A DNA stretch of 64,000 nt from Rapana venosa (taxonomy: Eukaryota; Mollusca; Gastropoda; Neogastropoda; Muricidae): NCBI GenBank assembly GCA_028751875.1, contig CM054144.1, positions 19,110,366-19,174,365 on the forward strand, given 5' to 3'. The translations under genes were made by a program, and so were the position numbers. This document shows, one piece after another, positions 46,046-57,329 of this stretch. Position 1 is the first letter of the stretch. Each line of letters opens with the position of its first letter. The notes under the pieces were generated by a model. It worked only from the letters and a program-made list of their open reading frames with translations. It ran no database searches and was not told where the DNA came from.

Positions 46046-46252
46046 TTATATCGAGGATAACGGAATAAGCACTCATGTGCTTTTTTACATTCAGTCCCCG
46101 TGTGCATGCGGCTTTGTAAATTTTGTCATCTGTTCCAACCGGCACACAATGGCCTACTCTTACGAAGAGTAGAACAGGATTTAACGTGTGCGCAAGATGT
46201 TCTGCCTGCGTTCGAACACGGGATCTCGGTTTATAGTCTCATCCGAAGGTCT
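46046..46252 (-). mobile_element. SINE family 1, 5'-truncated
   Basis: Minus-strand copy from ATATCGAGGATAACGGAATA to the central domain (CATCCGAAGG at 46239-46248). Confidence 0.85.
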
Positions 46253-46495
46253 CATTCTAAAGATTTACAATTAAGTGGAGTTAAAAGAGAAGCCCCTACT
46301 AAGCATCAGATAGTCAAGCGGCGACACGAACACGAACCTTCAGCTTGAAGAAGGTTTTAAAGCTAAAGTTCCAAACATGGACATGCTGTTGCTTTTTATG
46401 TTCCCTCTGCAGTGTTCAACTTGTTTCGGTGGCAAGAAAATAAAAAGAGGGAATCGAGATACAGAGATTGGGAAGATATCTGAAATGTATCCCTG

Positions 46496-46745
46496 CATCT
46501 TACCTTTCTCATCTTTGGTTACCCCTTTGAAGCTATCGTAAATCGACCCCGGCGTCTTCCCTTGCTTTGTAAACTTTTATTACCCCTTTCAAGCTATTTG
46601 AAACTTACCCCTGCATCTTACCTTGCTTTGCAAACTTGTTGTTACCCTTTTCAAGCTATGGGAAATGTACCCCTGTATCTCATCTTGCTTTGTAAACTTG
46701 TATTATCCTTTTGAAGCTATCGGAGATCTACTCTTACATCTTACC
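46496..46745 (-). repeat. Tandem array of exon 1 splice-donor segments
   Basis: On the minus strand the exon 1/intron boundary (AAAGCAAG then GTAAGATG) is repeated about every 57-62 bases. Donor dinucleotides lie at 46743-46744 (true), 46620-46621 and 46502-46503. Two intermediate units are mutated (GATGAG near 46681, GGAAG near 46558). Read-through past the true donor meets an in-frame TAA at once. Copy 1 has a single unit. Confidence 0.7.
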
Positions 46746-46857
46746 TTTCTTTGTCGTCTTTTCTTTTCCCTTTCTCGCCTTTATCAGCAGATCCTCCATT
46801 CTCTTCACCACGCATCCGCTCTTGCTCTTTCGGTTCATTGGTTGGTTTTTCTGCCAT
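46745..46857 (-). CDS. Gene A exon 1, start codon and charged N-terminus
   Basis: Start ATG at 46855-46857 in a CCATGG context. The 113-base coding part ends AAAGAAAG with donor GTAAGA, phase 2. It encodes MAEKPTNEPKEQERMRGEEN followed by a Lys/Asp-rich stretch. It matches gene B exon 1 in length, phase and first residues. Intron 1 to 43729 is about 3.0 kb. Confidence 0.65.
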
Positions 46858-46950
46858 GGCTGCTGTTAGTTCTGACTGCGCTGCTGTTGTCTGTAGAGTA
46901 TTGTTGCAATTGCTGCTTTAGATTCCCAGAAAAATAAAACAGTTCTCCAA

Positions 46951-47059
46951 CCCCGCGAGAGAGAAACTAAGCGACTGGTCAAGCCAGAGAGGTCAGCTGA
47001 TGGAGACATTGAGGAGTGTTCTGACCGTCCGCTTGTTCTCTGCACGTGCATCTTGTGCT
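46951..47059 (-). promoter_or_regulatory. Conserved block upstream of gene A start
   Basis: Partner of 29447-29555, 94-202 bases upstream of the start codon, 103 of 109 positions equal. Contains CGCGAGAGAGAAACT and TGCACGTGCA on the plus strand. The latter is a near palindrome with a CACGTG E-box core. Confidence 0.55.
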
Positions 47060-47069
47060 CCAATACGAC

Positions 47070-47083
47070 GGTGTGTGTGTATG

Positions 47084-47130
<47 letters not shown>

Positions 47131-47290
47131 ACTCATGCGTGTACGTTTATCGATGCAGATTAAAAGATCCGCTGTAATGCACGTCCGTGTGCATGTGTAT
47201 GCACAAGTGTATGCATGTGTGTGTGTGTGTTTGGTTGTGTATGTGTGCGCACGCGCACGTGCGCGCGCGTGCGTGCGTGAGTGTGTGCGT
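47070..47290. repeat. (TG)n with CG-rich steps
   Basis: TG repeats at 47071-47130 and 47215-47285, including GCGCACGCGCACGTGCGCGC. Same relative place as the TG repeat at 29588 in copy 1. Confidence 0.9.
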
Positions 47291-47609
47291 GCACACACAG
47301 ACACTTGCTTCCATCTGTGTACAAGATAATGCGTGTGGGCCTGCATGTGCATGAGTGTGTACGTCTATATTTGAGAATTGGGAGGGATATGTGATGCTAC
47401 GGGTACCTGCGCACTCGTGTGCAAGAGTACATGTGCGTTCATGCGCTCTTAGACATGGGTAACATACTTGTACTCTTACTTTTTTTTAGTTATTTATTCT
47501 AAAATTCAGGGAGGTTATGAGCCAACAGGAATGTTAAAAGTGGTTTCTGTTTTAAAGAAAAAAAGTAACTTTACTGAAAATTTAGATAATTTGCGTAAAA
47601 AAATAACAA

Positions 47610-48170
47610 GGGTCACTAACTTAACTGTCTCCATCGCCATTGTGGTCGGTAAGAGCTCCACGCAATGCTACCAGGTTTCGCCATCTCCGTCTGTCTCTGC
47701 TGAGTTCTTCGATCTCCTGTAGCCCTCCCTGAAGATGTCTCAGTGATGTTAGCAATGTAGGATGTTGCTAGTCTGCCTCTTTTTCCTTCTGACCCCAAAC
47801 TTACATTGGAGAACCGTCGTCATCAGATTGCGTGTTTCTGTTTGCATGACCAACATATCTCAATCTACGCTTATCAATTTCATCCAACATTATTATGTCT
47901 TTGCACGTAGAATTCATCAGTGATGCTTTGGTTTGTTGTTCTGTCTGACCGTTTGACTCTTAGAAGTGGCTTTGCAGAACCCCATTTCAGCTGTGTGTAT
48001 TGTATCTCTTTCCAATGTTCGTAGTGTCTAGGCTTCTTCTTCTTCTTTGCGTTGCCTGGGGTCTAGACTTCTGATCCATACAGTAATACAAGTCAGATAA
48101 GTGTTTTGACAATTCTGACTTTCAGATATTTAGACATGCCTCTGCCGCTCCAAACATTGTTTAAGTGAAT
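47610..48170 (-). mobile_element. LINE K, C-terminal fragment
   Basis: Broken minus-strand frames: LKVRIVKTLI, VLLYGSE, then KFGVRRKKRQTSN/GSEGKRGRLATSY and a GDRRTQQRQTEMAKP end. The layout (LLYGSE then a Gly/Lys/Arg motif) is the C-terminal part of RTE-like ORF2. Confidence 0.65.
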
Positions 48171-48794
48171 CCTCTTGTGCTTGGCTGTAGATATTCTAGC
48201 CCTGAACCTTGTGTCCTGGAGCCATCATGGCGCACCGTGAAAGGAGACTTTGCTGCATCCCCACCTCCACCCACTCTCCCTCCAGACACCTTCCTGCTTA
48301 TTCCTCACCTTCCCTTCTTCCAAGTTCCAGCTATGTCGCTTGGATAACTTTTTTTTATGCATTATTCATTCAACTACTGATATCCCCCCACCCCCCAAAC
48401 ACACACACATACACACACAAACAAAGAAACAAACCAAAACAAACAAACAACAAAAACACTAGCAAGCAAAATACAATAAAACCTCTATGGCCTGTTTGTT
48501 GTAGCTTGTCTAACATGGTTTTGGAACATCACTTCCAGAGTCCTATTTATCACTCACCTGGTCACATGCTGGTTTGCCAACAAAGGTTGATCCTGAAGTG
48601 AACTGGCAAAGGTTTTTCGATGTGGTTTGCTTTGCTCGCATGAGATTCGAGTTCTTTCTTTCTTTGTTCGTAGTTTCATTGGCTTGGTTATTTCTATCTT
48701 CGTTTTGTTTTACACTTGTTCCCTTTTATTTTCCTTCTTCCTTCCTTCCGTTCTTTCTTTCTTTCTGTTATTTTTGGGTGGTTTTTGCGGGGGT

Positions 48795-48824
<30 letters not shown>
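48795..48824 (+). repeat. Poly(G) run of about 30
   Basis: Uninterrupted G tract preceded by GGGGGT and followed by TTAGGGGGAG. A strong G-quadruplex candidate and a likely sequencing slip site. Confidence 0.95.
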
Positions 48825-48827
<3 letters not shown>

Positions 48828-48978
48828 GGGGGAGTAAGAGGTGGTTTGCTTCTTTGTTTGTCGCTTATTTACTTTTTTATTTGTTTTTGTCTTCTATCTG
48901 TGTCTGTCTTTTTCTTCTTTATGTTAGTCTGTCTTTCTGCATATCTATTTCCTTTGTTTTATTTAGTTGTTTATTAAT

Positions 48979-49318
48979 TCTTTTATATCGAGGGTAATGA
49001 AATAAGCACTCATGTGCTTTTTTGTTAAATCCAGTACCCGTGTGTATGCGGTTTTTTAAATTCTGTCACCTGTTCCCACCGGCATACAATGGCCTACTCT
49101 TCCGAAAAGCGGATCAGTATTTAACGTGTGGAGCAAGATGTTCTGGGTGCGTTCGCATACGGAGCTTTGGTTTATAGTCTCATCGAAAGGACTTTTGGGG
49201 AGAGTGGAGTCGGCGCTGATGTCAACTCCAGGGGAAAAAATCCCTTTGAACGGGACCCGAGCCCAGGTCGTCAGATTACGAGGGCGATGTTCTAACCACT
49301 ATGCTATTCCGTTTTGCT
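48979..49318 (-). mobile_element. SINE family 1, full length
   Basis: Minus strand: tRNA-like head with A box TAGCATAGTGGTTAGAACAT and B box GGGCTCGGGTCCCG. A linker follows (CAAAGGGATTTTTTCCCC), then the central domain (TTCGATGAGACTATAAACC), body, and tail CCCTCGATATAAAAG. It best shows the complete architecture of this family. Confidence 0.9.
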
Positions 49319-49740
49319 CCTTCCTTTCTCTTTCTTTCTTTCTTCCTTTCTTTCTTTCTTTCTTTCTTTCTTCTTTCCTTCCTTTCTTATTTTCTTTCTT
49401 TCTTTCTTTCTTTCTTTCTTGTTAATTTTGCTCTTTTGCTGTGGCTTCTTTACATTCAGTCTATATTGTATGATTTTTTTTAATTTGGGGTAATTTTTCT
49501 CTTCGTTTATTTTGCTATTATTTTTCTTACGTGTCTCTTTTCTTTCCGCCTATTTTTCTTATAGTCTTTCTTTCTTTCTTCCTTTTCTTTCTTTCTTTGT
49601 CTTTTTCTGTCTTTCCTTCTTTCCTTCTTCTTTCTGTCTTTCTTTCTTCCTTCCTTTTTTTTTCTTTTCTTTTCTTTACTTTTCTTATTTTTTGTTTTTT
49701 TCTTTCTTTGTTTTTTTTCTTTCTGCTTTCCTATTTAAAT
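49319..49740. repeat. (CTTT)n polypyrimidine tract
   Basis: TTTC repeats at 49320-49420 and 49563-49735 within a T-rich stretch. Confidence 0.95.
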
Positions 49741-49965
49741 GTACGTTTTAGGATCTTGTCGTTTCATGATTTTTTGTAAATGTTTACGTTCTCTTTCTTT
49801 CTTCAGTTGACGTTTTTGCTTACCTTTTCTAATCTGTATTTTTAAAACTGAAAATAGTTTTGTGTTTTATTTTTTGCTGTGTTTTGTCATTTGTATCCCT
49901 TTTATACATCTCTGTTTACCAGACTACTCTGTGTGTGAGTTTTTTTCAGTTTTTTATTATTCTAC

Positions 49966-50795
49966 CGATGTATGTATGTTTGTATGTATGTATGTATGAT
50001 ATTGTCTGTCTGTCTGTCTGTATGTATGTATGTATGCATGCATGCTTGTATGTATGTGTGTATGCATGTATGTATCATGCCTGTCTGTCTGTCTGTACGT
50101 ATGTATGTATGTATGCATGTATATCTGTCTGTATGTCTGTCTGTCATCTGTGTCTGTCTGTCTGTTGTATGTATGTATGCTTGCATGTCTGTCTGTCTGT
50201 CTGTATGTATCATATATGTATGTATGCATGATGTCGTATGCATGCATGTTATTGTGTATGTATGTTCATTGTATGTCTGTATGTATGCATGCATGTATGT
50301 GTACTTTGTATGTATGTATGTATGTATGTATGCATGCATGCTTGTATGTATGTGTATGCATGTATGTATGTATGCATGTATGTCTGTATGTATGTATGCT
50401 TGTATGTGTGTACTTTTGTATGTATGTATGTATGTATGTATGCATGCATGCATGCTTGTATGTATGTGTGCATGCATGTATGTATGTATGCCTGTATGTC
50501 TGTATGTATGTATGCATGTATGTCTGTATGTATGTATGTCTGTATGTATGTATGTATGTGTGCATGTATGCATGTCTGTCTGTCTGTCTGTCAGTATGTA
50601 TGTATGTATGTATGTATGCATGTATGTATGTATGTATGTATGTATGTATGTATGTATGTATACATGCATGTCTGTCTGTCTGTCTATCTGTCTGTATGAA
50701 TGTATGCATGTCTGTCTGTCTGTCTGTCTGCCTGTCTGTCTGTCTGTCTGCATGTATGTATGTATGTATGTATGTCTGTATGTATGCATGTATTC
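49966..50795. repeat. Giant tetranucleotide array (ATGT/CTGT/ATGC)n
   Basis: About 830 bases of 4-bp units. A roughly 110-bp higher-order unit with GTACTTTGTATG occurs at about 50301 and 50409. Any 4-bp unit without a stop gives long frames on both strands (about 295 codons each), so those are artefacts. Confidence 0.97.
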
Positions 50796-50980
50796 AACCA
50801 TTTGTGCATATGTAAATTCCAAGCATCGCAGTAGAGTTTTAACATTCTTAAACATCTAAACAGGACTTTGTGAAGTCTAAGAAAAGTATATATAAACAAA
50901 GCTACAACCCCCTTCTCCCAGAAAAAAGACCCCAGGCAACCAACCAACCAAACATACATATATATAACACATTGTGCACA

Positions 50981-50982
<2 letters not shown>

Positions 50983-51067
<85 letters not shown>
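50983..51067. repeat. (CA)n microsatellite
   Basis: About 41 pure CA units. Confidence 0.98.
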
Positions 51068-51069
<2 letters not shown>

Positions 51070-52189
51070 GGTAATTATCTTGATTTTGTGGGGTGAGAAA
51101 TATGGTAAATTCGTGCAGATTGATCACTTACGAGAGCTGGCATTTACAATGCTGCTAAACAGTTCGATGCTTTTGTTGGGTCTAAAAAGGTGTGTTGACC
51201 ATGTTTATCAAAGTATGTTTTCCCTATTGTAAACAAAGTATTGTTTTCAACGCGAAATACAACACAAAAAGTTGTGCACATTTATAGTTAACAGCTTTTG
51301 TTTTTAGTTGTTTTTTTAAAATACAGTTTACTCAAAGCCTCTTGATTTTCTGCAGTATTCATTCCACTCCTGATTACATTTTTTCCCAACAGGTTTTTTT
51401 TTCTTTGCATTTATGTTGTATCATTTCTAGAATAAACATGAATCAGATATTTAACATTGCTTTTGTAGAGTGCTTGCAGAATGTCACAGCTATCTCCAAA
51501 ACATCTTATTTCTATATGCTGTAGATGTGGAGTTGAACATTTTTGCTGTGACGTTACTGTTCTGCTGTCCCCATGCCGCTTATTTCAATTTCTCCGCCCC
51601 AGCCATACCCAGATTCATTGTGACGCATCGTCAGCGTCGGATACTAACAGGGAGCATAAATTATTATCAATGCCAGGCCGCCGTGGGGCAACCAGCAGAA
51701 AGGACCCTCCGCTGTTGCTGGGTCATGTTGGTGATGGTCAGTGGTGCCTGTTTTGAGCTAGCATAAACAGGACAGCATTTAGTAGGCCCTCTACCAACAC
51801 CAGTTATAGCTCATTCACGGAGTCAGACTGAGTGAGACGCCTACTCTCGTAGCAACCCACCCAGTATCCCTCCATCGACCTTCACCTATGAACCTCCAGC
51901 CTCGGTGGCTTTGACAGAAACTCACTAAAGGCACAGGAGTATATGGGAAAAGCAAAACCACGGCTACCGTGAGATCAGAGCCACCAGGGCTACCACATGA
52001 GAGAAATGTGTTTGCATTGCATGATGATCAAAGCTGATAAGGACGATGTAACGATGTTGCTATAAAAGTCCACATGCTTTGAGGCTACCCGACAAGGCTA
52101 TGCTTTACCCTTTCTGTCATTATATATTCCAGCATCAACCAGGCCTGGGCCGGATACACAAACACCTGCAGTATTGGTCAACTCATTTG
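51068..52189. other. No confident gene
   Basis: 51080-51540 aligns with 35500-35990 of copy 1. The frame at 51481-51756 is not preserved in copy 1, so I do not call it. Confidence 0.4.
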
Positions 52190-52400
52190 CGAAACAGTCT
52201 AAAAATTGTATCTGTAAAGTAGATGAATCCTAACTGCGTAGTCCCAGTCTCCCCAATGAACCAATAGACAAACTCACTCTTGGCCTGCCGATTTTCGAAA
52301 AAAAAATCCCTTTGACTTATGGGATTCGAATCAACGGCCTTCAAGTCTGTAGTCCAATGTGCCCACCACAGCGCCAAGCGAGTAGAGGGGATTGAGCTGT
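52190..52400 (-). mobile_element. SINE family 5, tRNA-like
   Basis: Minus strand: GCGCTGTGGTGGGCACATTG (A-box region) and GTTGATTCGAATCCC (B box), followed by CAAAGGGATTTTTTTTTCG and a short body ending near 52190. The linker resembles that of family 1. Confidence 0.65.
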
Positions 52401-52699
52401 TGTACACAGAAATTGTGTCAGCTTTAACGGGTTGTTTGTTATTCTGTACCATGCAACGATATTTATGCTCACTTGCTCTTTTAGATTTAGTTTATTGATA
52501 AAGAATAATCCTAGTATGAGTTCCTTTTTCATGTTGAAATCTATATTGATTTTTTCTTTATACCAATAACATCAAGAAAGGTGCATCGCTATATAAACTT
52601 TTATGAACGAGTTCATTATATGCCAAGGAAGGTGCATCTCTATGCGAACTACTTTGAACGAGTTCATTTTAAGAAAGGTGCATCGTAATGTAAACTGAT

Positions 52700-53060
52700 T
52701 TGAACGATTTCATGAAAACTTCTGTCCGAGCTCAACAGGCTTGTGATGGCTGCATCATCAGATAACTCGATGATTAGACTCTCAGAGTCACCTCTGCAAT
52801 GATTGGTGTGAAAGGTGTACGTAATGAGGGACAGCACAATACCTTGGATAGGACCAAGTGAAATACAGAAAATGATAGATGATAAACAGACGACTGGGTC
52901 TGACAAAAGCGGGTTATCAAAAAGTCAATTATCTCAAAAATGAGGGAGAGCGAACAAGAAATACATTTTTTTTCTGACTAAAGTGTGTAGACGTTTGATA
53001 TCAAAAGCTTTGGATAAATCAACACATATCAACAACAGGCAGAGAGAGGGCCCAGGCGTT
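52700..53060 (-). mobile_element. Old LINE relic shared by both duplication copies (copy 2)
   Basis: Motif A region VDLSKAFDIKRL (about 52983-53020), motif B region IQGIVLSLITYTFHTN, motif C region IIELSDDAAIT, with stops and gaps. Homologous to 36200-36530. Confidence 0.65.
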
Positions 53061-53307
53061 TCTAAATGCGTACAGGCAGAAATAAGAACTAGAAGAATGA
53101 TTTCACTATTACCGAGCTTGAGAGCGAATTCAAATGGATCAAAAGTGTTCCTGAATTTGCTTTAAAAATGTGTTTTGTCTTGAAATATTTGTAACATTTC
53201 ATAGGAGGTTATGTCCAAACGCTTGGTTTAGAGTTATTAAGGGCTTCAGCTCTTGATTTTCAAGGGGATAAGATATAGAAGATATTTTTTACATCACTGG
53301 AATAAAA

Positions 53308-53462
<155 letters not shown>

Positions 53463-53599
53463 CATGTTTGTTGGTTACTGCCTTTACGTCCAAAAGACAG
53501 CAAAAATAAAAGAAAGCCATATCAAAGTGAGAAAATAATAGAAAAGGGGACCAAAGAGAAACGAAAACAGAGATATGTAAGCAGAGATAAACAGAGAGA

Positions 53600-54080
53600 G
53601 AGAGGCAGACAGACAGACAGACAGATAGACAGACAGATAGACAGACAGAGATAGACATACATACATACATACAGACATGCATACAGACAAACAGAGACAG
53701 ACCAGATCAGACAGACATACGGAGACCAGACTGACAGGCAAGTAGGCAAAAAGACAGACAGGCAAGGCAAACAGACAAAACGGAGACAAACAAGAGACAG
53801 AGGAATAGAATAAAAAAGAAAGAAAGAAAGAAAGAGAGAGAGAAAGACAGAAAGAAAGAAAAGAGAGAGAGAAAGAAAGAAAGGAAGAAAGAAAGAAAAG
53901 AAAGAAAAGAAAAGAAGAAAGGGAAAGAAAAGAAAGAAAAGAAAAGAATGACATAAAGGAAAGAGAGAAGTACAGAAAGAAAAGAAAGGAAAAAAAAAAA
54001 GAAAAGGAAAGAAAAGAAAAGAAAGAAAGAAAACAAAGAAAGAAAGAAAGCAAAAGAAGACAGCATGATAGACACAGAGA
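53600..54080. repeat. GACA then GAAA purine tract
   Basis: (GACA)n, (CATA)n and then (GAAA)n with GA interruptions. Almost no pyrimidines on plus from 53815 to 54060. Confidence 0.95.
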
Positions 54081-54289
54081 CACACAGACGGATGTAGAGA
54101 CAGTGAAAGATAGGCTCAGACAAAACAGGATCGACTGGTATCGATCTTCATTCCAATATGTTAGCGCACGCATTTTATTTCCCCACACTGCCAATAAAAG
54201 GAGGTAAGTCGGACACTGTCAAGGGAGAGTTGTAGCTCTTTAGCATATGCCCAACTTCTATTCCCACCGTTTCTTTTTTCTATGCCTCT

Positions 54290-54430
54290 TACACACACGT
54301 ACGCGGACATGCAGGCGCGCGCGCACACACACACAGACGCACACACATACACGCACACACAAACACACACACATACACTCACACACACACGCGCGCGCGC
54401 GCGCGCACACACGCACACACACATACACGT
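54290..54430. repeat. (CA)n with CG blocks
   Basis: CA repeats with GCGCGC at 54315-54323 and 54390-54406. Confidence 0.95.
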
Positions 54431-54476
54431 CCGTCTAAAATCGCTAAATGTGAATCGACGTTAAACTAGAGATATA

Positions 54477-54485
54477 ATAATAATG

Positions 54486-54534
<49 letters not shown>

Positions 54535-56110
54535 TAATAATAATAATAGTACATGGAATGTATATAGCGATATATTTTTGAACAAAACACTTTCATTCAT
54601 CCTACTCAGTCGCATGCAGCCAGTTACTATTAATAGAGGCTTTTTTACAAGGTCAAATGTATACACACACGCTCGCACGCACACACATAAAGATTTACAC
54701 TCCGCAGGGTGCTGAGGTTTTGGCTGTTGAGAGCAGGGACAAGAATGAAATGGAACAAGAGGGGAGAATCTTAGCTTTAAAATAAATGTGTCTTAAGGCC
54801 GGGTTTAAAAGCGTCATAAGAAGACTTTTGGCGAAGGGAGAGAGGGAGGTCATTCCAGATCAATGGACCAGAAACAGAGAAAGAGCGATGGCCAACGGTA
54901 GACTGGTTGCATCTAGGTACTCTTAAGCACAAGGTATCTGCAGCAGAGCGGAGGGAACGAGGAGTGTACAGATGAAGATATTCACAGAGGTAGGAAGGTG
55001 CTGTTTCATGGAGGCATTTGTAACAGATGGTACTGATCTTATAGTTGACTCTCTATGGCACAGTCAACCAGTGAAGAGATCGCAAAAGAGGAGTAATGTC
55101 CTCAGATTTTTTTTGTGAGGACTAGTCGAGCTGCAGAGTTTTGTATACGTTGAAGGGAGTGGATATATGATGCTGGCAGACCAGCCAAAAGAGAATTGCA
55201 ATAGTCCAGACATGAGAGAATAAGAAACGTGACTAGTTTGGATGTTGCATCAGTGGACAGGTACTTTCGAACTGCACTGATGCGCCGCAATTGATAGTAG
55301 CACGACTGGCAGGTTTGGGTGATACATTTTTGCATGGAGAGTGTGTTTTCTATAACAACACCTATATATTTCACAGCAGTAGATAGAGGGACTGACGTAT
55401 CGCCGAATTCTATTGAAGCTGTTGTGATGGTAAATAGTTTCTGTTTGGTCCCTACAAACATGGCTTCGAGTTTATCTGCATTTAGCTGTAACGTGTTCTG
55501 TATCACCCAATTTTGGATATCTTGAAGGCAGTAGGACATATTAATCAAGAGAGAGGGCAGATTTTTCAGGAGTATCACTGTAATAATTTGAGAGTCATCT
55601 GCATAAAAATTATGATTGATCTGATGACGATTTATTATGTATGAAAGAGGAGCACGGTAGACAGTGAAAAGAATAGGCCCGAGAAGTGATCCCTGTGGGA
55701 CTCCACATTCCAGTTTGGCAGGTGTTGATTGAATCTTGTTGACTACAACTGTGTGGAATTGGTCTGTGAGGCATGAACTGTACCAGGTGAGAGCTGTGCC
55801 TTTAATACCAAACGGCATTTTTTGGGAGACGCGAGAGAAGAATTGAGTGGTCTATAGTCTCGAAGGCTGCAGATAGGTCAAGAAGAGTGAGAAGGGAGAT
55901 TTTTTTCCTGAGTCAGACGCGTGTAGAAGCGTGTTTAAGGTGTAGACTAGGGTGGTTTCAGTGCTGTGGTTGGCGCGATCGGCAGACTGAAAGGGGGAAG
56001 GAGACTGTTTGAGTGAAGATGGCTGTTGAGTTGTATCAGAACAACTTTTTCAAGGACTGTAGAGATGAACGGTAGGTTGGATACAGGTCTATAATTCTTC
56101 AGAGTGTTAG
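54477..56110 (-). mobile_element. LINE L, CR1/L2-like, ORF2 3' half with 3' end
   Basis: Minus strand: NYRPVSNLPFISTVLEKVV, LDLSAAFETIDHSILLS (motif A), then in the long frame FGIKGTALTWY, GVPQGSLLGPILF (motif B) and FYADDSQII (motif C). Next come LNADKLEAMFVGTKQKL, LDYCNSLLAGLP, and RIQNSAARLVL. After a shift the end is FSVSGPLIWNDLPLSLR and LKTHLF with a stop about 54774. Two frame breaks fall in A runs (near 55820 and 55105). The 3' UTR ends in TATCGCTATATACATTCCAT and ATT repeats (54477-54548), shared with SINE family 2. Confidence 0.85.
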
Positions 56111-56129
56111 GATTGAGGTCGTGCTTTCA

Positions 56130-56186
56130 CACGCACATACATACATACATACATATATACATACATGCATGCATGCATGCATACAT

Positions 56187-56224
<38 letters not shown>

Positions 56225-56310
56225 GCATGGATACATATACACACGCATATAAAATTAAACAGACAGAGACAGACAGACAGAGACAGAGACAGACAGACAG
56301 ACAGAGTCGA
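56130..56310. repeat. (CATA)n, (CA)n, (GACA)n
   Basis: Tetranucleotide CATA/CATG, CA at 56203-56224, and GACA/GA at 56262-56306. It lies at the truncated 5' end of LINE L. Confidence 0.95.
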
Positions 56311-56559
56311 GGTCAAGAAGCAGTCTTAGAGAGAAAACATCGGAAGAAAAAAAAATTTTTAGTACTCGGGATACAGATTTTAGGTCAACATATTTTTTCT
56401 TAGAAACTGTCTTGTAAACATACATATATAAAAAAAGAAACAGTAACAAGAGTACTCCACTTCTATATATTTTTAGTATCTGTCTGCAAACATGCATGAA
56501 TAAAAACTGGAAAATGCAACAAAAAAATCCCACTACATATCCTATACCAACAGAAAGTT

Positions 56560-56802
<243 letters not shown>

Positions 56803-56938
56803 TTTTATCATTTTATTTCGAGGAAAATGGAATAAGCACATGCGCTTTTTCATCCAGTCCCCGTGTGCTTATACAGTTTTGTCAATTTTGTCATTCGTTC
56901 CCACCGGCACACAATGGCCTACTCTTCCACAAAACGGG
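56803..56938 (-). mobile_element. SINE family 1, truncated, between GA repeats
   Basis: TTATTTCGAGGAAAATGGAA to GGCCTACTCTTCCACAAAA. GA repeats lie on both sides, so it probably inserted into a GA tract. Confidence 0.8.
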
Positions 56939-57120
56939 GAGAGAGAGACAGAGAGAGACAGAGGGAGACAGAGAGAGAGAGATAGAGACAGAGAAAGAGA
57001 CAGAGAGAGACAGAGAGAAGGGGGGGGGGGGGGGGGCAAACCAACAAGAAAGACAGACACAGACAGAGACAGGGACAGCAAGAAAGTGTTGTTGTTTTTT
57101 TCTTTTTTTATTCTCTTATA
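56939..57120. repeat. GA/GACA tract with poly(G)
   Basis: GA and GACA units, then an uninterrupted G run at about 57019-57036. Confidence 0.9.
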
Positions 57121-57329
57121 ATTATTTGTTTAGACTCCAGCACGATACCAGTGTACTTTCCAGACATCATCGATCCCGACAGGCAGTAGGTGATGGCAAG
57201 TTTATGCTGACCAGCCGTATACTTTGGAAATGGCCAGACCTTCTGGCTTTCAACTGACCAGCTTTTAGAGCTAGAGTTATGCTGCTCTACAGAAAGGGAC
57301 TGACACTTAAGTGAACACAGGGGTGGGGC

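Noticed and set aside
48979..49318. A functional tRNA gene at the SINE head
   Set aside because: The tRNA-like part continues into a SINE body and tail; the A box and stems are imperfect. The same applies to 30204 and 52190.
49972..50859. Frames of about 295 codons on both strands
   Set aside because: Product of a stop-free 4-bp repeat (reads as Tyr/Val/Cys/Met or His/Thr/Ile periodic peptide). No start context or splice sites.
51481..51756. Cys-rich 91-codon frame
   Set aside because: The aligned copy-1 sequence (35880-35990) does not keep the frame.
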